Assembly: GCF_002007645.1 (NCBI RefSeq)
Contig: NZ_CP019791.1
Coordinates: 682,001 to 746,000 of the forward strand
Source: Anaerohalosphaera lusitana
Lineage (GTDB): Bacteria > Planctomycetota > Phycisphaerae > Sedimentisphaerales > Anaerohalosphaeraceae
Length of the DNA: 64,000 nucleotides
Reading direction: 5' to 3'
The first letter of the stretch is position 1, and each line of letters opens with the position of its first letter. The notes beneath the pieces are model-generated. The model saw nothing but the letters and a program-made list of their open reading frames with translations. It made no database searches and was not told where the DNA came from. A program made the position numbers and the translations under genes. Below are positions 25,638 through 34,143 of the stretch, one piece after another.

Positions 25638-26648
25638 CTAAATAGTCACATCATGCGATACATGTCTATATTCTTGCTCGATCTTGTTAATTAGCTGCTT
25701 TACTGAAATTATTTCATTGCATCTCCACGCGTTACTTCCCGCAAAAGCAAAGGCCTCGTCCATTTTACCTTCGGCCGCTTTAGCAAGTACGTTCGCAATG
25801 CAATAAGGTGCGGTCGCTGGGTTGCATGTTTTCAAACATTGGAATTTACACTTGAACGGCAGTCGCTGACCCTCGTTCAGTTTTTCAACAAACGCATTTT
25901 TGATCACCTTGCCCGGCAAACCAACTGGACTTTTGACCAATGCCAGATCGCTGCTTTTGGCATTTAAATAGGCTTTTTTGAAATTCTCGTGCACATCGCA
26001 TTCTTCAGTACAAACAAATCGCGTGCCCATCTGGACGCCTGACGCACCGAGCTTCATAAAATAGGCTATATCTTCGCCACTGAATATGCCCCCGGCTGCG
26101 ATAACGGGAATCTGCACGGAAAGGCTGCGGGTGAACTGCAAAACGTCTGCAAGCGTTTTTTCCAATGAGGGCATGTCAGATTCTATCTCTTCGATCCTGT
26201 AACCGAGGTGCCCGCCGGCTTTTGTCCCTTCGATTATCACGCCGTCCGGGATGCGGTTGAAGTTTCTCGCCCATTTCCGGCATATGATCTTAAGCGATCG
26301 CACAGAAGAAACAATGGGTACCAACTGAATGTCAGTTCCTTCGGTGTATGCAGGAAGTTGAAGCGGAAGACCCGCACCTGAGATTATGAGGTCTACTTGT
26401 TCCTCTACGCAGATTCGGATCAGCGACTCGTAATCCGTAACAGCAACCATCACGTTCACACCTAGAACCCCGTCCGTCAACTGACGAGCAGTTCGGATCT
26501 CTTGCCGTAACGCTTCGCGGTTCATCGTGGTAAAATCCGCATCGGGGTGGGTTTCATATTGGGCCAGCCCTACGCTGGCGATAGTGCCCGCACAACCTTC
26601 CTTCGCAACGGCCGCTGCAAGCATTGCCCGTGAAACCCTGACGCCCAT
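25638..26648 (-). CDS. Nitronate monooxygenase family protein, start unclear
   Basis: 336 residues from the first ATG. An FMN-binding TIM barrel of the nitronate monooxygenase/2-nitropropane dioxygenase family: IISGAGLP, IIEGTKAGGHLG (with the His region), PVIAAGGIFSG and GASGVQMGTRFV (phosphate-binding). A C-terminal cysteine cluster (KCKFQCLKTCNPATAPYC) marks a subgroup. The conserved family start (TIDPPIIQGG) is encoded in frame upstream of this ATG, to about 26684. However, no ATG, GTG or TTG occurs before an in-frame TGA at 26754-26756. The gene has therefore lost its proper start, uses a rare start such as ATT, or is truncated. Confidence 0.82.
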   Translation of the reverse strand: MGVRVSRAMLAAAVAKEGCAGTIASVGLAQYETHPDADFTTMNREALRQEIRTARQLTDGVLGVNVMVAVTDYESLIRICVEEQVDLIISGAGLPLQLPAYTEGTDIQLVPIVSSVRSLKIICRKWARNFNRIPDGVIIEGTKAGGHLGYRIEEIESDMPSLEKTLADVLQFTRSLSVQIPVIAAGGIFSGEDIAYFMKLGASGVQMGTRFVCTEECDVHENFKKAYLNAKSSDLALVKSPVGLPGKVIKNAFVEKLNEGQRLPFKCKFQCLKTCNPATAPYCIANVLAKAAEGKMDEAFAFAGSNAWRCNEIISVKQLINKIEQEYRHVSHDVTI

Positions 26649-26866
26649 GCCCCCTTGGATAATCGGAGGATCAATCGTAAGATGATTGAGCCTGAGTGGA
26701 TAAAAGCTCGAAATATAGCACCAAATAGATACAAAATAAAAAAGAGACGATGGTCACAGTAGAAACATTCGCGTTTGCTGAGCCCCCGCGAGTTCAGCCA
26801 TCATCTCATAGCAATACAGATTGTGTGCGAAGTGACTGCAAATTACAAGCAAAATCTTTTCAACCC

Positions 26867-26893
26867 CCGGTGTAAATAAAAAGGATCAGACAT
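26867..26893 (+). repeat. TGTAAATAAAAA(A)GG-TCAGACA repeat, copy 1
   Basis: TGTAAATAAAAAGGATCAGA recurs, slightly changed, at 26992-27014. Sequences of this type are known as scattered motifs in many environmental bacteria (from memory, often near REP-type transposases); none is present here. Confidence 0.5.
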
Positions 26894-26988
26894 GCTCTGT
26901 AGAAAAGCTCTGATTTTTTCAAAATAAAGTCTTGCAATATCTTTTTTTGCTTGTATATATCATGGAACATGAGCAAAGTATCTAAATC

Positions 26989-27016
26989 TCCAGTGTAAAT
27001 AAAAAAGGTCAGACAC
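26989..27016 (+). repeat. TGTAAATAAAAA(A)GG-TCAGACA repeat, copy 2
   Basis: Second copy, 122 bases after the first, same orientation, one extra A and one substitution. Confidence 0.5.
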
Positions 27017-27065
27017 TTTTTATTGCTTGTAAATGATTTTGCGACAATGACTTACATCCTGGTGT

Positions 27066-27154
27066 CATGTTTGGGCCCGCTCTGCAGCACCATGGTTGAA
27101 GCCCACCTGCACACTCCAAACTGTCAAGCCCGAACAAAAGATCATCACAAAAAC
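27066..27154 (+). repeat. ~88-bp repeat, copy 1
   Basis: Aligns with 32663-32749. Shared anchors are CATGTTTG at the left, GCACCATGGT in the middle, CCACCTGCA, ACTGTCAAG and GATCATCACAAAA at the right. About 75% identity by eye. Confidence 0.65.
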
Positions 27155-27207
27155 ATCACCCAACCAAACCAACGCCCCCAAAACCTCCGACCATTCCCCG
27201 CACCCAC

Positions 27208-27290
27208 CAGCCGCATAATTTCACATCCCGCCGAGAATGGACCCAACGGAAAGTACGTCGGAGGCGCGGCTGTTAAATTTTGCGGCGGCC
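27208..27290 (+). repeat. 83-bp palindromic repeat, copy 2
   Basis: Same length as 7471-7553 and about 90% identical, including both arms. It lies in a gene-free region here. Confidence 0.75.
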
Positions 27291-27471
27291 CAACCCCCGC
27301 ATGACCCAACCTCACCACCACTGCGCGCTCACCCCGCAGAGCCTTTATCCGCGCAGCCCGCGTACGCATGCTCACAATTTACTGTAACCTGCCCCAGAAT
27401 CATATACCAGTTGTCACTAGAGAGTTGCTATTTTTATCTGTACTAGCCACTACTCCATCTGAAAGACGTTA

Positions 27472-28834
27472 TCATTCTGCTTGCTTGCGCAGTTCCTGTG
27501 CCGCAGTTAGATAATAGTTTCGACCGGTTGCCGTCAGCAGATTCTCAGCAAGGGCTTCCAGTGCCTCAGCTTTAATCAGCTTCGGTTCTGATGCATCAGG
27601 ATTTAAGGCAATAAGATGGTCCGCAAGTTGTGCCGCCCATTGGTTATCCTTAGATTTGACCGCCCGTTGAGCCTGTTGCAGCAGTTCAGCTTCACCGCCA
27701 GCCAACTTTGCCATCCTGATAGCCTCTTGCCTTGGGCTGAGTGAAAACAGATTTGTCGGATTACCATCGAACCAGCCCAGATGAGCGTTAAATATCTGGC
27801 GGACGGCCCACTCTACATTTCCATAGTATTCACGAAGATAATCCTTTTCAGCCAGACGATCAGGCAATCTGGCATAATCAACCAGCTCATCCGGTGTCAT
27901 TCCCTTGTTCATTCCTTCGATTGTCTTATCGAAAACGAACCGAATGGCATCTCGATAGTTGGTCATTACTTCAATTATCTTTTCACCACCGATGATCGGG
28001 CGTGTGTGACCACCTACCAGGTATTCAGGCTTTTCCTTGATCATCATGTCAACACTGCTTGCCCATGATCGAATATCACGATACATCGTTCCTCGTATAG
28101 CATACAGATTTGGCCATGATTTATAGAAAGTATCACCTGCGAATAAGACACGCTTATTGGGCAGCCACACATAGAGAGCATCACTCGTTTCAGCATTGAC
28201 AGCAACCAGTTCTATCTCTATTCCAGCGACCTCAATTTTCTTTCGGCCCCTCAGATAAATAATGAGTCGGTTTCCATGACTTCTCCGATGCGAAGACGGC
28301 TCCGCCACGTTTAGGCCAATAAGCCTTGGCAACACCATTATTGATTCGCTTTTCAGGTGGTAGCATAAAACCACCCTGTCGAGCACCTCGAACTTTTTGG
28401 ATAGTTAAGCCTGCTTGCTCCAAGGGATGTGCTTCAGAACCAAAGTTTGAACGTGTCCATATCTGTGGCTTGCCCCCCCCGGCAAACACTCTCACTCCGC
28501 CGGTATGGTCCCCATGAGAATGGGTAAGTATTATGGCTTTGACTGGTTTATCACTTATCTTACGAAAATCTGCCAATACCTTCTCGGCTGATATCGTATC
28601 CAATCCAGTATCCACAATTATCAACCCGCTCTTTCCTATGATCATTGAAACTGTCGATACGGAATACCCTACAGCGGTATAGACGTCTTCATTAACTTTA
28701 ATTACTTCCTGTTTGAATTCCGAATTACGCTTCTTCAAAAGTTTTGTAGCTTCAGAATCTATTGCTGAAGCGTTTGATATAAATACTGTTAATAGAGCTA
28801 CTGCAAATGTGATTGTTCTGCTTGCTGTTTTCAT
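27472..28834 (-). pseudogene. Alkyl-sulfatase-type metallo-beta-lactamase hydrolase, frameshifted
   Basis: Two overlapping frames encode one protein. The first (28834-28232) has a signal peptide and the metal-binding motif LTHSHGDHTGG. The second (to 27472) continues with RKKIEVAGIEIELV, LFAGDTFYKSWPNLYAIRG (metal ligand Asp) and GGHTRPI (His), then the helical dimerisation region. The break is at the GGCCCC tract, 28245-28250: removing one base joins the frames into about 453 residues. The restored protein resembles BDS1/SdsA-type alkyl sulfatases but lacks their C-terminal SCP2-like domain. It is third in a minus-strand cluster after marR and the DUF3795 gene. A sequencing error remains possible. 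Confidence 0.85.
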
Positions 28835-29205
28835 TTTTACATCCCTTACATGTCAAGCTATGTTTTTTTGCTGTATTATCATTCATATTCTCGCAAACTA
28901 TATACGTAGATTATGATCATTTTACTTTACGGAATTGTCTATAGGCCTGGGCTTCTTCTTTGAGAGAATATATGTCTTTGCCGCATTTTGGGCATTTTTC
29001 AGACTTATTAGAAAAGGATTCACCGCACTTGGAACACGTCCAGCGTGTCTTTTGGGCCTTTAACCACTTTTTGTAGTCCAGTCCGGTCAAGGTATAGCAA
29101 TTCATCTCTGCGACCAGGGCAAAGTCTTTTCCGTTTTTATGAAAGTTTTTGGTTTTGTCACAGGGGAACTTTTTGCATTCACCGCAGGACTTATACGCAT
29201 TGTGA

Positions 29206-29778
29206 TTAATTCTCATGCTTAATCCATTCAGTATTGCATATTGAGCAGAACATTTCTGAGGTTATATTGTTCCATGCAACTGTTCCTGCGTTGAATATTT
29301 CCTCATAATTTTTGTAAATGCGGTTGCTCAAGTAGTGACTCTTCATATAGGCCCAAAGACGTTCTATCGGATTCAATTCCGGACTGTATGCAGGCAGGTG
29401 AAGCAGGCTGATATTCTTCGGCACAACCAACTGTTTAGCGATATGCCAACCAGCCTGATCAAGAACCAGAACCACATGTACATCTTTGCCTGCCTCCTCG
29501 CTTATAAATCTCAGGTGGTGATTCATATAATCAGTGTTAACAGTCGGAGTAATCACAGCCGACGATTTGCCATTGACAGGATTGACAGCTCCAAAAATAT
29601 ATACCCAATCATACTCGGTCTGCTTTACTGCTGTAGGCCTGGATCCTTTTGGAGCCCAAACATTGGTCAGTGTTCCTTGCTGGCCTATTCGCACTTCGTC
29701 CTGGAACCAGATCTCAATTTTCTTTTCGGGGTTTTCTGTTCGGACTTTTTGGACAAAAAGGGGGCTTGCTCCAACCAC
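29206..29778 (-). CDS. IS630-like type B transposase, catalytic ORF (copy 1)
   Basis: 190 residues as a nominal frame; the real catalytic part starts at VQKVRTENPEKKIEIWFQDEV. DDE residues: WFQDEVRIG, LVLDQAGWH and PAYSPELNPIERLW. It overlaps the upstream ORF in the -1 frame; joining near the CCAAAAAG tract (about 29748-29760) gives one transposase. Confidence 0.9.
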   Translation of the reverse strand: MVGASPLFVQKVRTENPEKKIEIWFQDEVRIGQQGTLTNVWAPKGSRPTAVKQTEYDWVYIFGAVNPVNGKSSAVITPTVNTDYMNHHLRFISEEAGKDVHVVLVLDQAGWHIAKQLVVPKNISLLHLPAYSPELNPIERLWAYMKSHYLSNRIYKNYEEIFNAGTVAWNNITSEMFCSICNTEWIKHEN

Positions 29779-30254
29779 TGCTGCATTTTTTCCGGATCGT
29801 TCTTTCGGTGCTTAGGCCTTGGTTTTAGACATGAAAGCCCCAATCTATGCATTAGATCATAGACGCCGAAGAGCGAATATTTTACGCCAAATTCTCTTTC
29901 AAGAATCCGTCTTATGTCTCTGCCGCGTAGCACACATACACCACCGTCTGAATCGGTTGGTCCATCTTGAATTCGCTTGATCAACTCAGGCTCTTTTTTG
30001 CGTGGCAGTTTTGTAGGCCTGCCGCTTTGACGTTTTGGTGCGATAGCCTCAATGCCGCCATCACGGTAGAAATAACACCATCGCTGAACGAAGTTTTTGC
30101 TGCGATCAAGTTTTGTCATGATCGCTTTTGTTTGCCATCCCTCCAATGCCAGGGCTACCACCCGATATCGATCTCGCTGCTTTGCATTGGTTTCAATCCG
30201 AGCTTTTTCTTTTAACTTTTGCAGGTCACCGTACTTGATCTCACTGATGTGCAT
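29685..30254 (-). CDS. IS630-like type B transposase, N-terminal ORF (copy 1)
   Basis: 189 residues. Helix-turn-helix region (WQTKAIMTKLDRSKNFVQRW), a GRPTKLP-type linker and a second DNA-binding region (RDIRRILEREFGVKYS). The last ~20 residues after the presumed frameshift site are not conserved-looking. Confidence 0.9.
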   Translation of the reverse strand: MHISEIKYGDLQKLKEKARIETNAKQRDRYRVVALALEGWQTKAIMTKLDRSKNFVQRWCYFYRDGGIEAIAPKRQSGRPTKLPRKKEPELIKRIQDGPTDSDGGVCVLRGRDIRRILEREFGVKYSLFGVYDLMHRLGLSCLKPRPKHRKNDPEKMQQWLEQAPFLSKKSEQKTPKRKLRSGSRTKCE

Positions 30255-30709
30255 GCCATATTTCCTTTCATTTTTTAGGAATTATGACACATCATTAGCG
30301 ATGGCGCAAGTCTAAAACCGTGGCGCGCGAAAAAATTTCACAATGCGTATTAATTCCTTTAGCCGCTGCACAAGCCTTGATAGGGCAATTCTGACAGTGT
30401 GGTGCTACTTTGCCGCTCTTACAGCCAAGACATTTGACCTTTGACGGGTCTGTTTGAGATTTGGACATCCTATAGAGTTTGCAGGATTCACAGTAAATAC
30501 CGCAGTAACTGCCATGATCTGTCTTGCTTTCGGTCTTTGACTGCCCCTGAGCTAGTCCGGTACTGCACCCCAGAGCGACTACACAGCCTGCACAACTCAA
30601 CATTTCTCTTCTATTCAGTTTGTTTGACATGAGATACTCCTTTAACTATTGATTCAAATGATTGTTATAAATACAATAAGTTCGCCCTCGAACTATATGC
30701 CTAAAAAAA

Positions 30710-31141
30710 CTACTCGCGCATATTCTGTTCAATCTGATTCAGTTGTTTCACCAATTCTTCCCGATGCTTCTTTTTCATATCCCCATAGACCTTATCCACA
30801 AGGGTGTTTGAAATTTCATCGAAATCTTTTTGGATCTCCCGTCCTCTATGAGTCAATTCAATATTAACCACTCGATTGTCTGTCTCACAGGAAGATTTTT
30901 TTATATATCCGTATTTTTCGAGTGTGTTAATCATGACAGTCACAGTTGATTTGACTCGCCCTATGCTCTCAACAATCGCTTTTATGGGCACAGGTTTGTT
31001 TTGCTGGAATAGAAATGCTAATACTGGTCCATGAGCAGGGACAATCCCTTCGATGCAACGGGCTTTCAGTTCTCTTTCAATCAGGAGATTAGCCGCCTCT
31101 CTGATTCGAGCAAGTTGTCCTATGATTCCTCGTGTATTCAT
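30710..31141 (-). CDS. MarR-family transcriptional regulator
   Basis: 143 residues. Winged helix-turn-helix of the MarR type: PIKAIVESIGRVKSTVTVMINTL (recognition helix) and GYIKKSSCETDNRVVNIELTHRG (wing), between N- and C-terminal dimerisation helices. MarR proteins repress their own operon until a ligand binds. A palindrome in the promoter spacer (31181-31194) is the obvious operator. Downstream in the same direction are the DUF3795 gene and the sulfatase-type hydrolase, so it probably controlled both before the IS entered. GGAAAG precedes the ATG. Confidence 0.9.
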   Translation of the reverse strand: MNTRGIIGQLARIREAANLLIERELKARCIEGIVPAHGPVLAFLFQQNKPVPIKAIVESIGRVKSTVTVMINTLEKYGYIKKSSCETDNRVVNIELTHRGREIQKDFDEISNTLVDKVYGDMKKKHREELVKQLNQIEQNMRE

Positions 31142-31174
31142 CTTGTCTTTCCCGTTAAAAACACGTCTAAAACA

Positions 31175-31203
31175 AATATAGTTCGTGCACGAACAGTTGT
31201 CAA
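31175..31203 (-). promoter_or_regulatory. marR promoter with palindromic operator in the spacer
   Basis: On the minus strand: TTGACA (31203-31198), a spacer of exactly 17 bases, then TATATT (31180-31175). Inside the spacer lies the perfect 14-base palindrome GTTCGTGCACGAAC (31181-31194). A repressor bound there would block RNA polymerase, which fits autoregulation by the adjacent MarR protein. Confidence 0.82.
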
Positions 31204-31222
31204 GGAGTTTCTAAAAAAATTT

Positions 31223-31389
31223 TATGTGTAGCCCTAATAATTGCTTTTGAGCGGCAAGTAGAAGATTTTTGCGTTCCGGCAAGGAAGACAAATCAGCTTT
31301 AGTTGTTGCTAAAGCGGTTTTTGTCTGACGCCGCTCGGAATCAAAAAGATTCGCTTGACCGCCAAAATGAATTGTTAGAGGTGCCCTTA
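31223..31389 (+). repeat. MITE-like element, copy 2
   Basis: 167 bp with TA at both ends, about 95% identical to copy 1 (20236-20402) and in the same orientation. The outermost left bases have diverged (TATGTGTAGC instead of TAAGGGTAGC). It lies 20 bases upstream of the marR -35 box, and its right edge was the target of the type B IS copy 2. Confidence 0.88.
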
Positions 31390-31484
31390 TACGCATTGTG
31401 AAATTTTTTCGCGCGCCACGGTTTTAGACTTGCGCCATCGCTAATGATGTGTCATAATTCCTAAAAAATGAAAGGAAATATGGC

Positions 31485-32054
31485 ATGCACATCAGTGAGA
31501 TCAAGTACGGTGACCTGCAAAAGTTAAAAGAAAAAGCTCGGATTGAAACCAATGCAAAGCAGCGAGATCGATATCGGGTGGTAGCCCTGGCATTGGAGGG
31601 ATGGCAAACAAAAGCGATCATGACAAAACTTGATCGCAGCAAAAACTTCGTTCAGCGATGGTGTTATTTCTACCGTGATGGCGGCATTGAGGCTATCGCA
31701 CCAAAACGTCAAAGCGGCAGGCCTACAAAACTGCCACGCAAAAAAGAGCCTGAGTTGATCAAGCGAATTCAAGATGGACCAACCGATTCAGACGGTGGTG
31801 TATGTGTGCTACGCGGCAGAGACATAAGACGGATTCTTGAAAGAGAATTTGGCGTAAAATATTCGCTCTTCGGCGTCTATGATCTAATGCATAGATTGGG
31901 GCTTTCATGTCTAAAACCAAGGCCTAAGCACCGAAAGAACGATCCGGAAAAAATGCAGCAGTGGTTGGAGCAAGCCCCCTTTTTGTCCAAAAAGTCCGAA
32001 CAGAAAACCCCGAAAAGAAAATTGAGATCTGGTTCCAGGACGAAGTGCGAATAG
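31485..32054 (+). CDS. IS630-like type B transposase, N-terminal ORF (copy 2)
   Basis: 189 residues, identical to 29685-30254. Helix-turn-helix DNA-binding half of the transposase. Confidence 0.9.
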   Translation: MHISEIKYGDLQKLKEKARIETNAKQRDRYRVVALALEGWQTKAIMTKLDRSKNFVQRWCYFYRDGGIEAIAPKRQSGRPTKLPRKKEPELIKRIQDGPTDSDGGVCVLRGRDIRRILEREFGVKYSLFGVYDLMHRLGLSCLKPRPKHRKNDPEKMQQWLEQAPFLSKKSEQKTPKRKLRSGSRTKCE

Positions 32055-32533
32055 GCCAGCAAGGAACACTGACCAATGTTTGGGCTCCAAAAGGATCCAG
32101 GCCTACAGCAGTAAAGCAGACCGAGTATGATTGGGTATATATTTTTGGAGCTGTCAATCCTGTCAATGGCAAATCGTCGGCTGTGATTACTCCGACTGTT
32201 AACACTGATTATATGAATCACCACCTGAGATTTATAAGCGAGGAGGCAGGCAAAGATGTACATGTGGTTCTGGTTCTTGATCAGGCTGGTTGGCATATCG
32301 CTAAACAGTTGGTTGTGCCGAAGAATATCAGCCTGCTTCACCTGCCTGCATACAGTCCGGAATTGAATCCGATAGAACGTCTTTGGGCCTATATGAAGAG
32401 TCACTACTTGAGCAACCGCATTTACAAAAATTATGAGGAAATATTCAACGCAGGAACAGTTGCATGGAACAATATAACCTCAGAAATGTTCTGCTCAATA
32501 TGCAATACTGAATGGATTAAGCATGAGAATTAA
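31961..32533 (+). CDS. IS630-like type B transposase, catalytic ORF (copy 2)
   Basis: 190 residues, identical to 29206-29778. Contains the DDE residues (WFQDEV, LDQAGWH, NPIERLW). Overlaps the first ORF in the -1 frame; probably produced by frameshifting near 31985-31995. Confidence 0.9.
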   Translation: MVGASPLFVQKVRTENPEKKIEIWFQDEVRIGQQGTLTNVWAPKGSRPTAVKQTEYDWVYIFGAVNPVNGKSSAVITPTVNTDYMNHHLRFISEEAGKDVHVVLVLDQAGWHIAKQLVVPKNISLLHLPAYSPELNPIERLWAYMKSHYLSNRIYKNYEEIFNAGTVAWNNITSEMFCSICNTEWIKHEN

Positions 32534-32662
32534 TCACAATGCGTATTATGCCTTAGGATTTGAAAAGTCTTAAAATTCGGGGCGTTTTGGATGAATTAAA
32601 GGGGTTAGATGTCTCTAACAGGCCCATAAATACTTTTTTGACACAAGCTTAAGTTTCCATAG

Positions 32663-32749
32663 CATGTTTGCCGCGCGCCGCCGCACCATGGTCGAAATCC
32701 ACCTGCATACCCCACATACTGTCAAGTCTAAATAGGATCATCACAAAAC
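32663..32749 (+). repeat. ~88-bp repeat, copy 2
   Basis: Aligns with 27066-27154 in the same orientation; see that entry for the shared anchor sequences. Confidence 0.65.
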
Positions 32750-32908
32750 TTCGCTCAATGATACCAGGGAACCAGTATACTCCAACCAACTGCCGCACTC
32801 ATAGCCGAATGATTCCCCAGGCGGATCCCATGCCCGTAATATTCACCGCCCCCAAAAAGGAAAAACACCCACAAAAATCTCCCACTTGACAGGTAGGAAA
32901 CAGCCTGT

Positions 32909-33050
32909 CACTTTTACCCCGTTTTCACCTATTTTTAACATACTTTCACCCCCAAAACACTCACTTTTGCCCCACTTTTACTCCCTCAAAAATTGGCCAA
33001 ATCAGCCCATTTTGGCCAAAGTCCTATTTACCAGGTGTCCATCTGGTATA
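32909..33050. other. Iteron-like boxes and palindromes; candidate origin element
   Basis: Five related boxes: CACTTTTACCCC (32909-32920), TTTTCACC (32922-32929), ACTTTCACCCCC (32942-32953), CACTTTTGCCCC (32962-32973) and CACTTTTACTCC (32973-32984). Two TTGGCCAA palindromes 11 bases apart and an inverted repeat follow. The array sits next to the point where strand G/C asymmetry changes sign. A role in replication or partition is inference only. Confidence 0.35.
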
Positions 33051-33209
33051 TTTACCCACACTTGCACTGGGGCCAATTCCCGTTCCTCCCTCGGCATTAC
33101 ACCGCAGACCCTCCCCGCAAGGCCTGTTCTCCTGGGCAATTCTCCAGCCGAGGTTTGGGTAATCCGCCCGACACCTCATTGCACTGCAGAAACAGGACAG
33201 GCCATAGTG

Positions 33210-33941
33210 TCAATTCTGGTTGTCCTCCGCCCGGATGATCCCGTCACTGGTCAGATCCTCCCCGACTTTCTGCCCCGGCTGAACAGTCAGAAACTTATCC
33301 TTATCCCAATCGCCGTCCACTAACTTCTGCACCAGCAAGGACTTACCGATCAGCTCATCATACTTCCACCCCAGAAACTCCGCCGCCTCTTTAGTGTAAT
33401 CCTTATAAGACTGCTCCCCGTCCGTTAGCTCCCAGCCTACATACGTCGCCCACTCGTACTCCTTCATCCAGTTCTGCTCCATCTCCATCAAATACGCCGC
33501 ATTGTCCTCGCCGTACTTGTCTGTATATTCCTGTAAGGTCCTGTCATATCGAGACTTAGAGGGCTGGCAGTTCGATTCCACCCACCCCGGACTGTACCAG
33601 TAAATACCCTTTCGGCCGTCAAAATACTCCTGATACCGCTCCTTAGATCCCAGCAGCAGCGTAATACAGTCATGCGCTCGCGGCACCACCAGCGGAATTT
33701 CACAACTCAACCCGAGTACTCCATTACTGCAAAGTCCGTAGCCTAAAAGACTTGCGTCATATTTGCGACCCTGAACATCCTCGGTTTTCACAAGCTCTTT
33801 CCCCAGTTCCTCCCTCAGTTTGTCCGGCGTATCATGCAGTCCCTGCGGCATCAAAACCACATCCACCTGATTATGCGACCGAGCGGCGCACCAATAAGCT
33901 TCCCGCTGTAACACCTTGCAAACAATGAACTTAAGACGCAT
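33210..33941 (-). CDS. DUF1638 domain protein
   Basis: 243 residues. The DUF1638 pattern is clear: FIVCKVLQREAYWCA at the start, YGLCSNGVLGL (with a conserved Cys), VVPRAHDCITLLLGS and a YWYSPGW motif (about 110-120). The family is widespread in anaerobes and methanogens next to corrinoid/methyltransferase genes, but no such genes are present here and its function is unknown. Cytoplasmic, no signal. It is transcribed away from rsmE. Confidence 0.85.
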   Translation of the reverse strand: MRLKFIVCKVLQREAYWCAARSHNQVDVVLMPQGLHDTPDKLREELGKELVKTEDVQGRKYDASLLGYGLCSNGVLGLSCEIPLVVPRAHDCITLLLGSKERYQEYFDGRKGIYWYSPGWVESNCQPSKSRYDRTLQEYTDKYGEDNAAYLMEMEQNWMKEYEWATYVGWELTDGEQSYKDYTKEAAEFLGWKYDELIGKSLLVQKLVDGDWDKDKFLTVQPGQKVGEDLTSDGIIRAEDNQN

Positions 33942-34143
33942 TAGATTCCCTCAGTTAACCTGTCATACACCTGTGAAATCAACGATTTCGTCGGCTGACC
34001 ACTTCTGTTTAATGCGTTTTTAGCAGGTTGAACCGTGAAAGTCAATTTGCCTTTGCATCCGGTCCGAAACCATATACAATGTCTGGTACAAACATGTGCT
34101 TACCATTGCATGAACCGTTTCGTTTCTAAGTTACTGTATATAA

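Larger units (their letters stand above)
26757..27471. other. Repeat-bearing intergenic region
   Basis: About 700 bases with no convincing gene. It holds two short direct repeats (26867-26893, 26989-27016), one copy of an ~88-bp repeat (27066-27154) and one copy of the 83-bp palindrome (27208-27290). Confidence 0.6.
29194..30349 (-). mobile_element. IS630-like insertion sequence type B, copy 1 (1156 bp)
   Basis: The ends read TACGCATTGTGA / TCACAATGCGTA. Both copies in the window are flanked by TTA on each side (here 29191-29193 and 30350-30352); formally the duplication could be TA plus a shared T. Both transposase ORFs are identical in sequence to those of the inverted copy at 31390-32545, so transposition was recent. 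It splits the DUF3795 gene. Confidence 0.93.
28917..30630 (-). pseudogene. DUF3795 cysteine-rich protein gene split by an IS
   Basis: The 5' part (30630-30350) encodes a twin-arginine-like start (NRREMLSCAGC), then CGIYCESCKLY and a CLGC...CQNCPIKACAAAKGI segment. The 3' part (29190-28917) continues KSCGECKKFPCDK and ends in a zinc-ribbon-like CSKCGESF...CPKCGKD. Removing the IS (29194-30349) with one TTA target copy joins the frames exactly, giving 184 residues and the canonical DUF3795 K-G-I-x-x-C spacing. AAGGAG precedes the start. The family probably binds metal through its cysteines; its function is unknown. The C-terminal zinc ribbon is an addition to the basic domain. Confidence 0.88.
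31390..32545 (+). mobile_element. IS630-like insertion sequence type B, copy 2 (1156 bp)
   Basis: Inverted relative to copy 1 at 29194-30349, with the same ends and the same flanking TTA (31387-31389 and 32546-32548). It inserted exactly at the right edge of MITE copy 2. The two IS copies enclose about 1.04 kb containing marR, its promoter and the 5' end of the DUF3795 gene. Confidence 0.93.
32546..33209. other. Gene-free region with repeats, iteron-like boxes and palindromes
   Basis: About 660 bases without a gene. It holds an ~88-bp repeat (32663-32749), a run of CACTTTTACCCC-like boxes (32909-32984), two TTGGCCAA palindromes (32993-33000, 33012-33019) and a TACCAG/CTGGTA inverted repeat (about 33030-33050). 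Confidence 0.6.

Noticed and set aside
30789-30797. A perfect DnaA-box match TTATCCACA (another, TGTGGATAA, near 40589)
   Set aside because: Both lie singly inside genes (marR and the ABC membrane protein); no cluster of boxes was seen, so they were not taken as origin evidence.
33560-33590. A GTTCGATTCC sequence resembling a tRNA T-loop
   Set aside because: It lies in the conserved DUF1638 coding sequence and no acceptor or anticodon stems surround it.
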